DNA of 64,000 nucleotides from Hyalangium ruber (GTDB lineage: Bacteria > Myxococcota > Myxococcia > Myxococcales > Myxococcaceae). Below, one piece after another: positions 1 to 9,539 of the stretch. The notes beneath the pieces are model-generated. The model did no database searches. It was not told the origin of the DNA and saw nothing but the letters and a program-made list of their open reading frames with translations. Every line of letters starts with the position of its first letter. The first letter of the stretch is position 1. Position numbers and translations under genes: made by a program. The stretch is taken from positions 62,001 to 126,000 of the forward strand of contig NZ_JAXIVS010000013.1 in assembly GCF_034259325.1 (NCBI RefSeq), read 5' to 3'.

Positions 1-669
1 TCCTCGGACATCCTGAAGGGGGACGCGGGATACGACCCCACCTTCTCGAACCGCAAGGACATGTTCCTCTTCTCGCTCGGGGCCATGGATCTCACCCCTC
101 CCGTGGTCGCCCGGGTCCTGGATGGCGTGGGCGCGGATCGGGACACCCAGACGAGCACCGAGGAGCTGCTGGGGAGCTGGGACTTCACGGATCCCGATAC
201 CTCCATCACGGGGTATGAAGTCGGAGCGGGGACCGCGCCCGGCTGCACGAACATCGCGCCTTTCGCCACCAACGACACCCGGACGTCGGTCACGCTGTCG
301 ACCTCGGGCGGGCGCATGCAACGCCTCACTCCCGGCACCTGGTACTACGTCACGGTTCGAGCCAAGAACCAGGTGGGGCTGCAGACGACGGCCTCTTCCG
401 ATGGTGTCTTCGTCCTGCTCCCGGATGGCGGGCCCGATCCGATTCCCCCTCCAGGCGGCTCCTGTCCCGTCGTGGAACCGCCCGACGCGGGCATGCCGGA
501 TGCCGGAACGCCCGACGCGGGCGGGCCTTCGCCAGGGCCGGGCGACGGCGGGACAGTGGAGCGCAGGTCCGCCGTGGGCTGGTCCTGCGGTACGCCGGGC
601 GGGCCCGCGGGCCTCGTGCTGCTGATGTTGCTGGCGCTCGGACTTCGGGGCGCCCGTCGCCGGAGCTAG
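1..669 (+). CDS. Exported FN3-domain protein with MYXO-CTERM-like tail (5' end outside window)
   Basis: The reading frame is open from base 1, so the N-terminus lies outside the window. About 222 residues are visible. A fibronectin type III-like beta-sandwich runs from about residue 30 to 140, with the typical WYYVTVRAKNQVG strand near its end. It is followed by a low-complexity linker of Asp-Ala-Gly and Pro repeats. The C-terminus is a short Cys-Gly segment, one hydrophobic helix (LVLLMLLALGL) and an Arg cluster (RGARRRS). That layout matches the MYXO-CTERM sorting signal, which is trimmed by a myxosortase and leads to surface display of the processed protein. The catalytic or binding part must lie upstream, so the function is unknown. 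A short hairpin follows the stop. Confidence 0.75.
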   Translation, partial: SSDILKGDAGYDPTFSNRKDMFLFSLGAMDLTPPVVARVLDGVGADRDTQTSTEELLGSWDFTDPDTSITGYEVGAGTAPGCTNIAPFATNDTRTSVTLSTSGGRMQRLTPGTWYYVTVRAKNQVGLQTTASSDGVFVLLPDGGPDPIPPPGGSCPVVEPPDAGMPDAGTPDAGGPSPGPGDGGTVERRSAVGWSCGTPGGPAGLVLLMLLALGLRGARRRS

Positions 670-742
670 CCGCCGCGTTCGCGGGGTTGCCCGCCGAGCC
701 AGGGGGCAGGGGAGTTCAGCGCCAGGGCGTGCCGATGGCCGC

Positions 743-759
743 GCTACCCGACGGGTAGC
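743..759 (+). terminator. Short hairpin, possible terminator
   Basis: GCTACCC and GGGTAGC form a perfect 7-bp stem around a 3-base loop. It lies 74 bases after the stop of the FN3 protein and 36 bases before the AAA+ gene. There is no T-run, which is common for hairpins in GC-rich genomes, so the terminator role is inference. Confidence 0.4.
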
Positions 760-794
760 AGAGAAATCCGGGGGAGTGGGGTAGGCTTGCGCCC

Positions 795-2534
795 ATGCCT
801 GAGATCAAGAGGCCCGGGTCCCCCCCGGGTTTCGACCGCCCCGATGTCAGCACCGATGTGAATCGCCATGTGACGCCGCTCGAATCCGAGATGGCGGCCC
901 CCGTGGAGCAGCCTCCCCCGGGCCCCGTGCTGGCCACGCCGCCCCGGCCGAAGATGGCAACGGGCGCCTCTCAGTCCCTGCCTCCGGCCCATGCGCCGCG
1001 CATGGGCACCGGCCATTCCCAGTCCCTGCCTCCGGCCTCGCCTCCTCCGGGGGAAGCGCCTCCGGATCGCCGCTCCATGACCCAAGCGGGCATCCCCGGC
1101 CAGGATCGCCGCGCCGGCGGTGGCGCCGCGCAGTACGCCGGCCCCGAGCGGAGGACCGTCGCCGTGTCCCCGGGCCAGGATCGCCGCCCGCAGGCCACCA
1201 TGCAGCGCCGCGCCCTGGGAGAGGGCGCTCCGCCGCCCACCAACCGCTTCTGGCCCGCGCCTCCGCGCACCATCGAGGAGGCGGGCCTCACCGTCTCCAT
1301 GGTGGAGGAGCTCATCCTCAAGGCGATCTTCTTCGCTGGAGAGATGCGCGGCATCGACATCGCCAGCCGACTCAAGCTGCCCTCCGCCATCATCGATGAG
1401 GTGATCGAGGGACTGCGCCGCCAGAAGTACATCGACATCCGCGGCGGTGGCGGCTCGGGCGTGGGCAAGTCGACGATGATCTACCAGCTGACCTCCTTCG
1501 CCACGGAGATCATGCGGCAGATCCTCGATCGCAACCGCTACAACGGCCCGGCGCCCGTCACCATCCAGGAGTGGACCCAGGCGGTGAAGAAGCAGACGGT
1601 GCGCGGCAACCGCATCACCCGCGCGAAGATGGAGGACAAGTTCGGCGACCTCATCATCCGCGACTACATCTTCGACGGCATCGGTCCGGCGATGAACTCC
1701 GGGCGCGCCATCTTCTTCTACGGCCCGCCCGGCAACGGCAAGACGGCCATCTGCCAGTGCATGGTCAACTGCTTCGAGGGGGACATCTTCATCCCCTACG
1801 CCATCATGATCGACGACTTCATCGTCCGGATCTTCGATGGCATTCTCCACAAGCCCGTCGAGGACGAGCCCGGAAGCCCCTCGTATGATCGTCGCTGGGT
1901 GCGCTGCCGGCGGCCCATGGTGGTGGTGGGCGGCGAGCTGACGCTGGAGATGCTCGATCTCGTCTACTCGCCCGAGGTGAAGTACTACGAGGCGCCCTTC
2001 CAGATGAAGGCCACCAACGGGATGCTGCTGATCGACGACTTCGGTCGACAGAAGGTCTCCCCGGTGGACCTGCTCAACCGGTGGATCGTCCCGCTCGAGA
2101 GCGACGTGGACAACATCACCCTGCACACCGGCAAGAAGGTGCAGGTGCCCTTCGATGTGTTCGCTGCCTTCTCCACCAACCTGGACCCGTCCGACCTGGT
2201 GGACGACGCGTTCCTGCGTCGCGTGCGCTACAAGCTCGAGGTGATGCGCCCGGACGAGGAGCAGTACTTCGAGATCTTCGAGGCCATCTGCCACAAGCGC
2301 GGTGTGCCGTACGATCCGAACATGGTGGAGTACCTGCTCGAGAAGCACTACCGCGCCACCGGCCGGCCCTTCGCCGCCTGCCAGCCGCGAGACCTGATCG
2401 ATCAGGTGATCGACATGGCCAACTACCTGGGCATCCCGCCGCAGCTCAACCCGGTGCTGCTGGACCGGGCGGTGCGCAGCTACTTCGTGCGCTTCGACAA
2501 GGGCGGTGGAGCGCTGCCTCCGGGTACTCCGTAG
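795..2534 (+). CDS. wHTH-AAA+ ATPase
   Basis: 579 residues. The first ~140 residues are a Pro-rich, probably disordered tail with imperfect repeats (SQSLPPA twice, GQDRR twice). Residues about 160-220 look like a winged helix (MRGIDIASRLKLPSAIIDEV). The AAA+ domain follows, with Walker A GPPGNGKT near residue 310, Walker B LLIDDFGRQ near 411, a sensor-1-like FSTNLDP near 459 and an arginine-finger-like FLRRVRYKLEV near 475. It resembles the single-domain ATPases that myxobacteria carry in many copies; the substrate is unknown. The gene is intact, but its last 39 codons recur at 9870-9989 as part of a direct repeat that bounds the island downstream. It converges with the WbqC-like tail. ATG start about 10 bases after a G-rich stretch. 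Confidence 0.85.
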   Translation: MPEIKRPGSPPGFDRPDVSTDVNRHVTPLESEMAAPVEQPPPGPVLATPPRPKMATGASQSLPPAHAPRMGTGHSQSLPPASPPPGEAPPDRRSMTQAGIPGQDRRAGGGAAQYAGPERRTVAVSPGQDRRPQATMQRRALGEGAPPPTNRFWPAPPRTIEEAGLTVSMVEELILKAIFFAGEMRGIDIASRLKLPSAIIDEVIEGLRRQKYIDIRGGGGSGVGKSTMIYQLTSFATEIMRQILDRNRYNGPAPVTIQEWTQAVKKQTVRGNRITRAKMEDKFGDLIIRDYIFDGIGPAMNSGRAIFFYGPPGNGKTAICQCMVNCFEGDIFIPYAIMIDDFIVRIFDGILHKPVEDEPGSPSYDRRWVRCRRPMVVVGGELTLEMLDLVYSPEVKYYEAPFQMKATNGMLLIDDFGRQKVSPVDLLNRWIVPLESDVDNITLHTGKKVQVPFDVFAAFSTNLDPSDLVDDAFLRRVRYKLEVMRPDEEQYFEIFEAICHKRGVPYDPNMVEYLLEKHYRATGRPFAACQPRDLIDQVIDMANYLGIPPQLNPVLLDRAVRSYFVRFDKGGGALPPGTP

Positions 2535-2627
2535 CTGGGCCGCGCCGCCTCAGCCGGAAGGGGGCGCGAACGGCCCCCAGGGCGAGGGTTGGAGCCACTG
2601 GCGCACCTCGTCCAGGGGCACGTTGGA
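2415..2627. repeat. Left copy of 213-bp direct repeat flanking the island
   Basis: Bases 2415-2627 are identical to 9870-10082 (offset 7455). The unit holds the last 39 codons and stop of the AAA+ gene, the short gap, and the last 26 codons (complement) of the WbqC-like gene. Immediately right of the unit the two copies still encode the same WbqC residues but differ at six third-codon positions in 11 codons (2628-2660 versus 10083-10115). Then they lose all similarity. Confidence 0.95.
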
Positions 2628-2663
2628 GAGTACGTCCACGATCGACAGGCCGTAGACGAAGCC
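2550..2663 (-). pseudogene. Truncated WbqC-like C-terminal fragment
   Basis: On the minus strand this encodes the last ~37 residues of the WbqC-like protein, starting at FVYGLSIVDVLSN. The full gene lies at 10005-10784. Upstream of Phe the reading frame runs into unrelated sequence. The 11 codons next to the breakpoint encode the same residues as the full gene but with six synonymous changes, so this piece comes from a diverged homologue rather than from a simple local duplication. It is a non-functional remnant at the left end of the island. Confidence 0.85.
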
Positions 2664-3140
2664 TTCTTTCCTCGCGGTGGCGCAGAGAAGGCGCACAGAA
2701 TGCAGCAGGCAGTCACGCTTCGTAAGCATGGCGCTTATACGCTGGGCTTCGACAACTGGGCGGCTTACCAACTCGCTACATTGCGAAAGCGCGCCGAGTT
2801 CGCGATGCAGTTCGTCGCGTGGGACTACGCGTGCTACTAGGAGCGGCTGGACTAGACGCGCCACGCTGCCATGAGTCGGAGATGCCGACAGTACCTATGC
2901 TCAGCGCTGCATTTTTGGCCTGCTCATCTTAGCTCATCTATTCCCAATGGATGATGAGTGCGAGTCCTACCTGATAACGGCAGCAAGGATGCCCGCCTTT
3001 GCGTTGAGTAGGGAGGGTCTTGAGGGAAGTTCCTGAACTGAGTATCAGGTTTTTGGGGAAATAACGGATTTCGGACTCCTTCCCAACGCGGATGCGATGT
3101 GATGCACTACGTGCTCCACGGAACCTCAAGAGGAGTCTCA
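2664..3140. other. Island left arm, no recognised gene
   Basis: 477 bases between the WbqC fragment and the start of the giant gene. A short plus-strand frame ends at 2840 (last residues FVAWDYACY) and starts inside the repeat, so it is probably fortuitous or a remnant. From about 2880 the sequence is AT-rich for this genome and probably holds the promoter of the giant gene. No RNA gene or integrase was seen. Confidence 0.5.
3028..3039. promoter_or_regulatory. 12-bp palindrome upstream of the giant gene
   Basis: AGTTC-CT-GAACT is a perfect inverted repeat about 100 bases upstream of the preferred start at 3141. It sits in the AT-rich leader and could be an operator. A 5-bp arm can occur by chance, so the support is weak. 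Confidence 0.25.
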
Positions 3141-6100
3141 ATGCGGACTGGGGAAAAACAGCTGAGTGCGAACTCAGAGTCGGTGAAATTATCCGATCTC
3201 CTGTCCAAAACGCTCGTGAGCGAACTCATCGAAGCTTTGGCGATGCGCAGGACCAAGGTGTCGAAGGCTGTGCAGAAACATGCACACGAGTTGCTGGAGT
3301 CGCTGCTTCTCCAGAGACGAGTAGATCTAGGCGGTGCGCGATCACCAGCCACGATACATCCGATTGCGCTAAGGAAATCGGAACTGCTCAAGAAAGTCCT
3401 GAAAGAAGGACGGTGGCAGAGCCATGTTCCCTGTATGGTTTGGGTGCAGTCCCATCCGGAACTTGAAAAAGCTGCGAGGACTATTGCCCACTCACAGGGT
3501 CTTGCCACGACCAACTTTGCGCTGGATCACATTCATCCAATTAAATGGGACCGGGCAGTCCTTGAGCGGCTGAGTGCGGAGTTGGTAAGGGCTATGCCCT
3601 CGGTGCGGAAGGAGCAGGCTGCCTTGATGTTGTATGTGCTTTGCGAGGACGTAAAACTGTCCTCCTGCTCAGCTCATTCTGCCGAGGTGGGGAACTCACC
3701 TGTGGCGGCACATGAAACAAGTGCTCCTAGCAACCACACAGAAGTTACTGACTCGGTGACGAATTCGCCGGTTGCGCCTGAGAATGCGGCGCCCACCGAG
3801 TCTAGCCCCTCTATTCAATCCGGCTCTCAGTTGAACCAAATCTCCACAGAAACGGCGCTGCCGCTTACTGTTCCAAACTCGCTTTTGCCGAGTGCGGCTC
3901 AACCCATGGAAGCAGGAGCGGGTGCAGAGATACCGCGATACCAATCACCTCGAGAAGGAGGCAATTCGATGCCTTCAGCGCCCCAAGACAAGTCCCAGCA
4001 GGCCTATTCCTCGTCAGCATTCGAACGAAAGCTTAGTTCACGGCAACGAGCTACGCTTCGTGATTCATTGCGACTGCTTAACGCGCAACTGGGTATTGGG
4101 CCGCTTCGCGAAGCAGCAAAGGACACCGGCCTTCTTGGAAGGGACGCGAAACGGCTTGAGCCCCCCGCGCTCAAGAAACTCGTCGCCGACCCTGACCAAC
4201 TCGCGAGGTTGGTGGGAGATGCGCTGGAAGATAGAGCGCGCCAAGCGAGCGGCGCTCGGACACTTCAACGCATTGCCCAACGGGCGGAGCAGGATCCAAC
4301 GCTCGACTTCCGGGCACACAATCATTTTCAGAAGGCCCGAAAGGCGTTAGAGGCTCAAGATTGGGGGCAACTCAATCGATCTTTTGAGTCACTTCGGAAG
4401 ATTTATTCGGAAAGTCCACATGCACTGCTTGGATCGGCCAACCTCCTCGTTCTCTTTTCATCGGGAGAGTTGTCTCGTATTCTGTTTGCCCTCGAATCAC
4501 CTGAATCTTTTCCCATTGTGCAAGGACAGGTGCAGAAGCAGTCCAAGCAGCCTCAGGAGCGACCTGCGTCACAGAAAGAAGGGATGGGTCGCGTTGACGT
4601 GGGGGGGGCTAACAGGATCCGCACCCTCCTCGATGAGTATGCTCGCAGAATCAACGATGGGTTGCTGCGTGCCCGTGCTGTGGTTGAAGCCGGTCTTCCA
4701 CTTGCAGAGTTTGCGAACGCTCAGACTGCTTTTCAGGTAGCAGTCGCTGCGTTACAGGCGATCGGTATTACCGAACCCTCCAGTTCGGCCGAGTTCGCAA
4801 CACGACTTCGCGCTGGGGTTGAAGACGCATCAACTGCGGCCGCCCGTCTCGCGGCAGCAGCCCGAGATTGTGAGTTGGCTGCGTCGGCGATGGTGCATTC
4901 CGTTACAAATCAGATCGGATCGAAACTTACGGTTTCGTTCGCATTCGATCAGTTACAGCGAGTTCCTAAAGAGCTTGTTCACTTAATTGCGGGCACGGAG
5001 ATAGAGGCGCGAGGGGCATTAGAGGCAATTTCAAGCGCGCCTTTTGACGTTGACGTCGAGCTAGAAGCAGCACTCAGCCCGGATTGCGATGTCCTGACCG
5101 CGATTGCCCGAGTCAAGGCCCTAAACGACGCTTTGCGGAACGCGAGGGCGGAGGCAGACAGAGTCTCAAATCAAAAGAAATTGGAGGTAACTGAAGTTAC
5201 CCCTCGCACTCCCCCAATTTCCGCTGCGTCAACCCATTTAAGGTTCAAGAGTACAGCCTCTGTCGACGGAATTCTTACGTCGGGCCTTGTGGGCAGGCTT
5301 CGTGAGGCTGCCCCTCGAGAGCCACGTCTAGGCCCAATTGATTTCCTCCCGGTTCCGCTGGGCGAGAAAGTCGTATTGATGGAGGCGACTCCGGGCTCGG
5401 GTGCTGCGGATGCTGTTAATATCACAGCCGCGAACCTTCTCATCTTATGGGCACAAGAGTTGCGTTCATCTGTGAGACCTCTCGCGCAGTACCTCGAATT
5501 CGTCATCGAAGCAGCAAGATTAAGAAATTGTGTGTTGAAGGACTCGGCCGTCACGGATTTTGAGAAGGTTGTTTCCGCACTGGCTCTTCACTGTGCTTGC
5601 GAAGACCGCGCCAAAGCCCGGGGGCAACGTCGTCTGGCCGAGTTGCTGGCCTCGAAGTCACCAGAGGCTATTGAGGGCGCGCTGGCTGCGTGTGCACAAG
5701 CCGCTAGCGCATCACCTGCCTTGGCTAGAATCTGCGCGGAACTTGTCGATCACGGCTTCGGCCGCACATTGGCGCGCAGCATCTCTGGCGTAGCGCTGAA
5801 GATGCCTGCGGAGGGTCGAAGACTTCTCGATGCTCTGGCGATCGCCGTTGCGCTCTGCAATCGCGACGCGGTCCGTTCTTGCCGAAACGCGGTTCTCGAA
5901 GACCTGGGGGCCGACGCCGCCGATATGGAGTCGATCGAAGACTTTCTAGCAGACGCCGAAGCGCAATCCCGTCGATCTGCTAGGCCCGATGTTCCGCGCC
6001 TGAAGTCGGCTCAGCCGCTGGTCACTGATTTCGTGGCATCGCTCGCGCATCGTTTTTGGGAGCGCGGTCGATCTGGGGCACCACACGCCAGGGTTACAGT

Positions 6101-9100
6101 TAGTATTCCGAAAGCTGCTCTGAAGGGTGTTTTCATTGCGCCTGGCACTCGTAATGTTGATGTTCCCATCTTGGTGCGAAATGGTGGAGACATCGCCGTT
6201 GCAGGGATAAGCATCTTGATAGGTCGCCCTGCCAAAGGTGATTCACCCTTGAGGACTACGAGCACCGAACTGCATGTCCCTTGGCTCAGCGACCAGAATC
6301 TCGAAGACACTGCTGCTGTGGTAGTTGCGTGCACCCTGGAACTCGATCCCGAGCGAGCTGAACTTCCAAAGGAACTGCGACTGTCCGTCCGAACCTCTTG
6401 GTTCGGAGGAAAGGGGGAAGAAACATACATTATCCCGCTTCGTTTCGACCAACCTGACTTAGTTGACGCTCGCATGAGCGGGTACGATGGCCGTCCAGTT
6501 GACCTCAACGTGGACCAGACGCTTAGACTTTCGTCCACCTCCGTTCAGAAATGCTTCAGTAAGCTCAGAGATGATCTAGGCGAAGGCAAGCCGTTGCGTG
6601 CATACATCTACGGGCGTCGGCGCCGTGGCAAGAGTTCTATCTGTGCGTCTCTAAGGGACAACCGTGCCGTCCAGCAACATTTTGCCGTCCAAGATAGAGT
6701 GTGGAACGGCGCGCGGATGACCACCGTTGAGACAGCTTTTTCCACCTTGGCAGAGACTCTTTTGAGTGCTCTTGCGAAGACAGGAGTTAGCGCTGGCAAG
6801 CTTGACGTATCGCATCTCTCTCGTGCCGACGAGATTTCCGAGAAATTTCTGTTTTGGTTCGACAGGCTCTCTGACTCGCTGCCAGAAAAGAAAAGGGTTT
6901 TCCTTATTCTTGATGAGTTTCAGAAGTGGCTCGCGGGACTAGGCTCACCTCAGGAGCGTATTGCGCTGCTTTCAGCGCTACGACACTTCAACGACCGGCC
7001 TAGCAAACTTGAGGTGTCATTTGTGCTTAGCGGGCTGCAAAATTTGAAGACCCTTATTCAGGAATCGAACGACCTTGCGAATGCGCTTGAGGCGTTCGAG
7101 ATTCGAGCGCTTACTAATGAGGAGGCCGATCGTTACCTGCGAGAACGCCTCCCACTTGACCTCGATGGTCGTACACGTCGGCGGTTGGTCAGCCTCAGCG
7201 GTGGCAATCCTTATGTGCTCAATCGCTTGGGGGGCAACTTACTTGAGGCACTAAAAGAGAAGAGACGGCGGTGGTGTACAGCAGCCGACGTTGACGCGCT
7301 ACTGGCTGATGATGACGCGCAGACAGGGCGCCTCAATGAGTTCGTAAAGTACATGCTGCATGAAGATGAGGACGATGGTGCAGCCACGTTGCGTCAACTC
7401 ACTGTTCTCCGCGCTTCCGCTTCCATTCTCAAGGAGCGGGGGGATTTTGACGGGTATGTGCGAGTAACTGATGTCGAGGGGTGGCTGGCTCGAAACGCTA
7501 TTGAGTTTGAAGCTGGGCTGGTTGATAGGCAGCTTGAGGAATTGTCACAACTAGACTTGCTCCAGATCCGCCCTGGTGGTCGGTACTATCTTCGTGGTGA
7601 GTGGCTGTGCCGGGCATTGGCTGCGCTGGACCCCGCAGTTGTTAAGCTACAAGCCGTAACAACTCGTGGAGATCCAGAACTCATTCTCGGGCGATTTAAG
7701 CGAAAGCAATTGCTGGGTCGCGGAGGAGAGGCAGAGGTTTGGTTGGCCGAGAACGTGCTGGAAGGTGGACGGGATGTTGTTCTGCGGATCTACCCATTGA
7801 GCACTGTAGGGCTGCGACAGAGAGTCGAGCGCGAGAAGGAGATACTTGAGCGTGTTCGCCACCCTAACGTCGTCGCGTTCAACGGGGCCAGCATCGACGA
7901 ACGTCATGGTGGAATTGTCGTTCTCGATTTCATTGCAGGATACACGCTCGATGAGCTGTTGAAGAACAAGCTGCCTGCCGCCCAGTCGATTCTGCCAGGT
8001 GGTGACCTAGAAAAACAGGTCGAGTTCCTGAAGAAGCTTGCCAGTGCTGTTCATGCTTGCCACGTTGTCGGTGTAGTTCATAAAGACTTGTCGCCGCGAA
8101 ATGTGATGTTGGCGCTACACATGGGCATCTGGGAGCCCAAGGTCATCGATTTCGGAATTGCTGGATTCGACACGCAGCCTGTCGAGGGAAACCCAACCAC
8201 AGTCATGGGTACGCCAGGCTATGTTGCGCCCGAAAAACTCAAGCTTCGTTTGGCTAGGCGTACACCTGCGGCCGATGTGTTCTCGTTGGGGGCGCTATTC
8301 ATCAAAGTTCTTACGGGGATCGAGCCAGGATACCTTGCCGACTTTGGGCAGGCTCTTCAGAGCGCTTTCACTGAAGCTAAGGTGCCAGGCCGAGTATTTG
8401 ATCTGGTCCAGCGGATGTTATCTGAACAGCCCGAGACTCGGCCGAGTGCTGACGAGGTCCAGAATGGGCTTGAGACTGTCCTAGAGCCCCTCACCTGGCG
8501 CGAGCTGCATGTACACGCACAAACAGCCTTTCTAGAGGATCGAAGCGCCGATGCAGTGAGGATGTTCGGCCAAGCTCTGGCTGCCGTCCCTGCAGTGGAT
8601 CGTGTCGGCGACGATTACGAACTCTTGCTGGATGAAGCGCTCGACATGCTTCAGCAGCCTGGAGAGGCCAGCATTCCCTGGGACGTTCAGTGGCTCTCCC
8701 AATGGTTGATGCGTTCTCGTCAAACCGATAAACATCGACCAGACGGACGCCGAGTTCTGACTGTGCTCTTGCAGTACCGGATGCGAATCAGAGAGGCTGG
8801 GACAAATCTGCTTCGAGAACTCGTCACTCGACTAGCAGAGCCACCGACTAGTTCCTTCTTAGGGCCGTTCGTGGCCTCCTTGGGGCGCCACGAGGAACTG
8901 CGCGAGTCGGCGGTTGTAGACCGGACGTTTGACGCTCTCGCGACCTACTGCGCGGAGCAGCACGTCGCGACGAGTGTAGTTGAGGACTTCTGTGTAGCTT
9001 GCGCCCGTAGCGCTCGTGTGAAGTATCAGTCGTTACTTGGTGCCGAACTTTGGCTTCAAAGAGCGAGAAGACTAGGTGGAGCGCCACGCGGTGATTACGA

Positions 9101-9539
9101 TGCTGAAGTCCGAGCACTTGAGGACTCGCGGCGCAAAACGGGGAAACTTCAGACGCTTCCACGGGAACCAGACCAACAAGAGTCATTCAAGATCGGTGAT
9201 GGAGAGCGAGGACACCTCCTCGTTGATCGGCTCGAACGTTTCGATGAGAGCGTAAGACGGCGCTTTCCTTTTATCTATCGGTTGGAACGGATCCGAAAAG
9301 ACCGTGGACTTCAAATCGCGCGTCCGACCCTGTTGCGCTTGGACAATGTTGGCAGTCATGTTCCTCAGGGCAGTGGAGACCCAGGCAACATTATTCCAAT
9401 GGCCTTCGACCCTTCTTTCACGGGTGATATAGCCTTGAGAGTCAACATCGTGCTTGTATCGGGGACGAGTTCTTCGCAGCGTGAAGCGGCCTACAATGTT
9501 CTCAAGGCGGAAACAGATCTCTTCGACTGCCTTGAATAG
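3141..9539 (+). CDS. Giant multidomain protein: STAND/ORC-like NTPase fused to a Ser/Thr kinase-like domain
   Basis: 2132 residues from the ATG at 3141, chosen because AGGAG sits five bases upstream; in-frame GTG/ATG at 3099/3102 have no such site. Residues ~1-950 are mostly helical with Ala/Glu-rich stretches and no family I recognise. A beta-sandwich-like segment follows (~980-1110). The NTPase domain has a GRRRRGKSS P-loop near 1158 and Walker B VFLILDEF near 1254, the pattern of ORC/MNS-like STAND ATPases. After a winged-helix-like stretch, a kinase domain starts near 1515: glycine loop GRGGEAEV, HKDLSPRN near 1645, DFG near 1669, APEK near 1696. The usual VAIK lysine is Arg (VVLRIYP). 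The C-terminal ~350 residues look helical. NTPase-plus-effector layouts are common in phage-defence and conflict proteins, so a single-gene defence role is plausible but inferred. Confidence 0.8.
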   Translation: MRTGEKQLSANSESVKLSDLLSKTLVSELIEALAMRRTKVSKAVQKHAHELLESLLLQRRVDLGGARSPATIHPIALRKSELLKKVLKEGRWQSHVPCMVWVQSHPELEKAARTIAHSQGLATTNFALDHIHPIKWDRAVLERLSAELVRAMPSVRKEQAALMLYVLCEDVKLSSCSAHSAEVGNSPVAAHETSAPSNHTEVTDSVTNSPVAPENAAPTESSPSIQSGSQLNQISTETALPLTVPNSLLPSAAQPMEAGAGAEIPRYQSPREGGNSMPSAPQDKSQQAYSSSAFERKLSSRQRATLRDSLRLLNAQLGIGPLREAAKDTGLLGRDAKRLEPPALKKLVADPDQLARLVGDALEDRARQASGARTLQRIAQRAEQDPTLDFRAHNHFQKARKALEAQDWGQLNRSFESLRKIYSESPHALLGSANLLVLFSSGELSRILFALESPESFPIVQGQVQKQSKQPQERPASQKEGMGRVDVGGANRIRTLLDEYARRINDGLLRARAVVEAGLPLAEFANAQTAFQVAVAALQAIGITEPSSSAEFATRLRAGVEDASTAAARLAAAARDCELAASAMVHSVTNQIGSKLTVSFAFDQLQRVPKELVHLIAGTEIEARGALEAISSAPFDVDVELEAALSPDCDVLTAIARVKALNDALRNARAEADRVSNQKKLEVTEVTPRTPPISAASTHLRFKSTASVDGILTSGLVGRLREAAPREPRLGPIDFLPVPLGEKVVLMEATPGSGAADAVNITAANLLILWAQELRSSVRPLAQYLEFVIEAARLRNCVLKDSAVTDFEKVVSALALHCACEDRAKARGQRRLAELLASKSPEAIEGALAACAQAASASPALARICAELVDHGFGRTLARSISGVALKMPAEGRRLLDALAIAVALCNRDAVRSCRNAVLEDLGADAADMESIEDFLADAEAQSRRSARPDVPRLKSAQPLVTDFVASLAHRFWERGRSGAPHARVTVSIPKAALKGVFIAPGTRNVDVPILVRNGGDIAVAGISILIGRPAKGDSPLRTTSTELHVPWLSDQNLEDTAAVVVACTLELDPERAELPKELRLSVRTSWFGGKGEETYIIPLRFDQPDLVDARMSGYDGRPVDLNVDQTLRLSSTSVQKCFSKLRDDLGEGKPLRAYIYGRRRRGKSSICASLRDNRAVQQHFAVQDRVWNGARMTTVETAFSTLAETLLSALAKTGVSAGKLDVSHLSRADEISEKFLFWFDRLSDSLPEKKRVFLILDEFQKWLAGLGSPQERIALLSALRHFNDRPSKLEVSFVLSGLQNLKTLIQESNDLANALEAFEIRALTNEEADRYLRERLPLDLDGRTRRRLVSLSGGNPYVLNRLGGNLLEALKEKRRRWCTAADVDALLADDDAQTGRLNEFVKYMLHEDEDDGAATLRQLTVLRASASILKERGDFDGYVRVTDVEGWLARNAIEFEAGLVDRQLEELSQLDLLQIRPGGRYYLRGEWLCRALAALDPAVVKLQAVTTRGDPELILGRFKRKQLLGRGGEAEVWLAENVLEGGRDVVLRIYPLSTVGLRQRVEREKEILERVRHPNVVAFNGASIDERHGGIVVLDFIAGYTLDELLKNKLPAAQSILPGGDLEKQVEFLKKLASAVHACHVVGVVHKDLSPRNVMLALHMGIWEPKVIDFGIAGFDTQPVEGNPTTVMGTPGYVAPEKLKLRLARRTPAADVFSLGALFIKVLTGIEPGYLADFGQALQSAFTEAKVPGRVFDLVQRMLSEQPETRPSADEVQNGLETVLEPLTWRELHVHAQTAFLEDRSADAVRMFGQALAAVPAVDRVGDDYELLLDEALDMLQQPGEASIPWDVQWLSQWLMRSRQTDKHRPDGRRVLTVLLQYRMRIREAGTNLLRELVTRLAEPPTSSFLGPFVASLGRHEELRESAVVDRTFDALATYCAEQHVATSVVEDFCVACARSARVKYQSLLGAELWLQRARRLGGAPRGDYDAEVRALEDSRRKTGKLQTLPREPDQQESFKIGDGERGHLLVDRLERFDESVRRRFPFIYRLERIRKDRGLQIARPTLLRLDNVGSHVPQGSGDPGNIIPMAFDPSFTGDIALRVNIVLVSGTSSSQREAAYNVLKAETDLFDCLE

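Noticed and set aside
744-2348. Long minus-strand frame over the AAA+ gene
   Set aside because: His/Val/Leu-rich text typical of antisense shadows in GC-rich DNA; the plus strand has clear AAA+ motifs.
2589-2840. Short plus-strand frame ending FVAWDYACY in the island left arm
   Set aside because: Its first part is antisense to the WbqC tail and it has no ribosome site or recognised similarity; kept only as a note in the left-arm entry.
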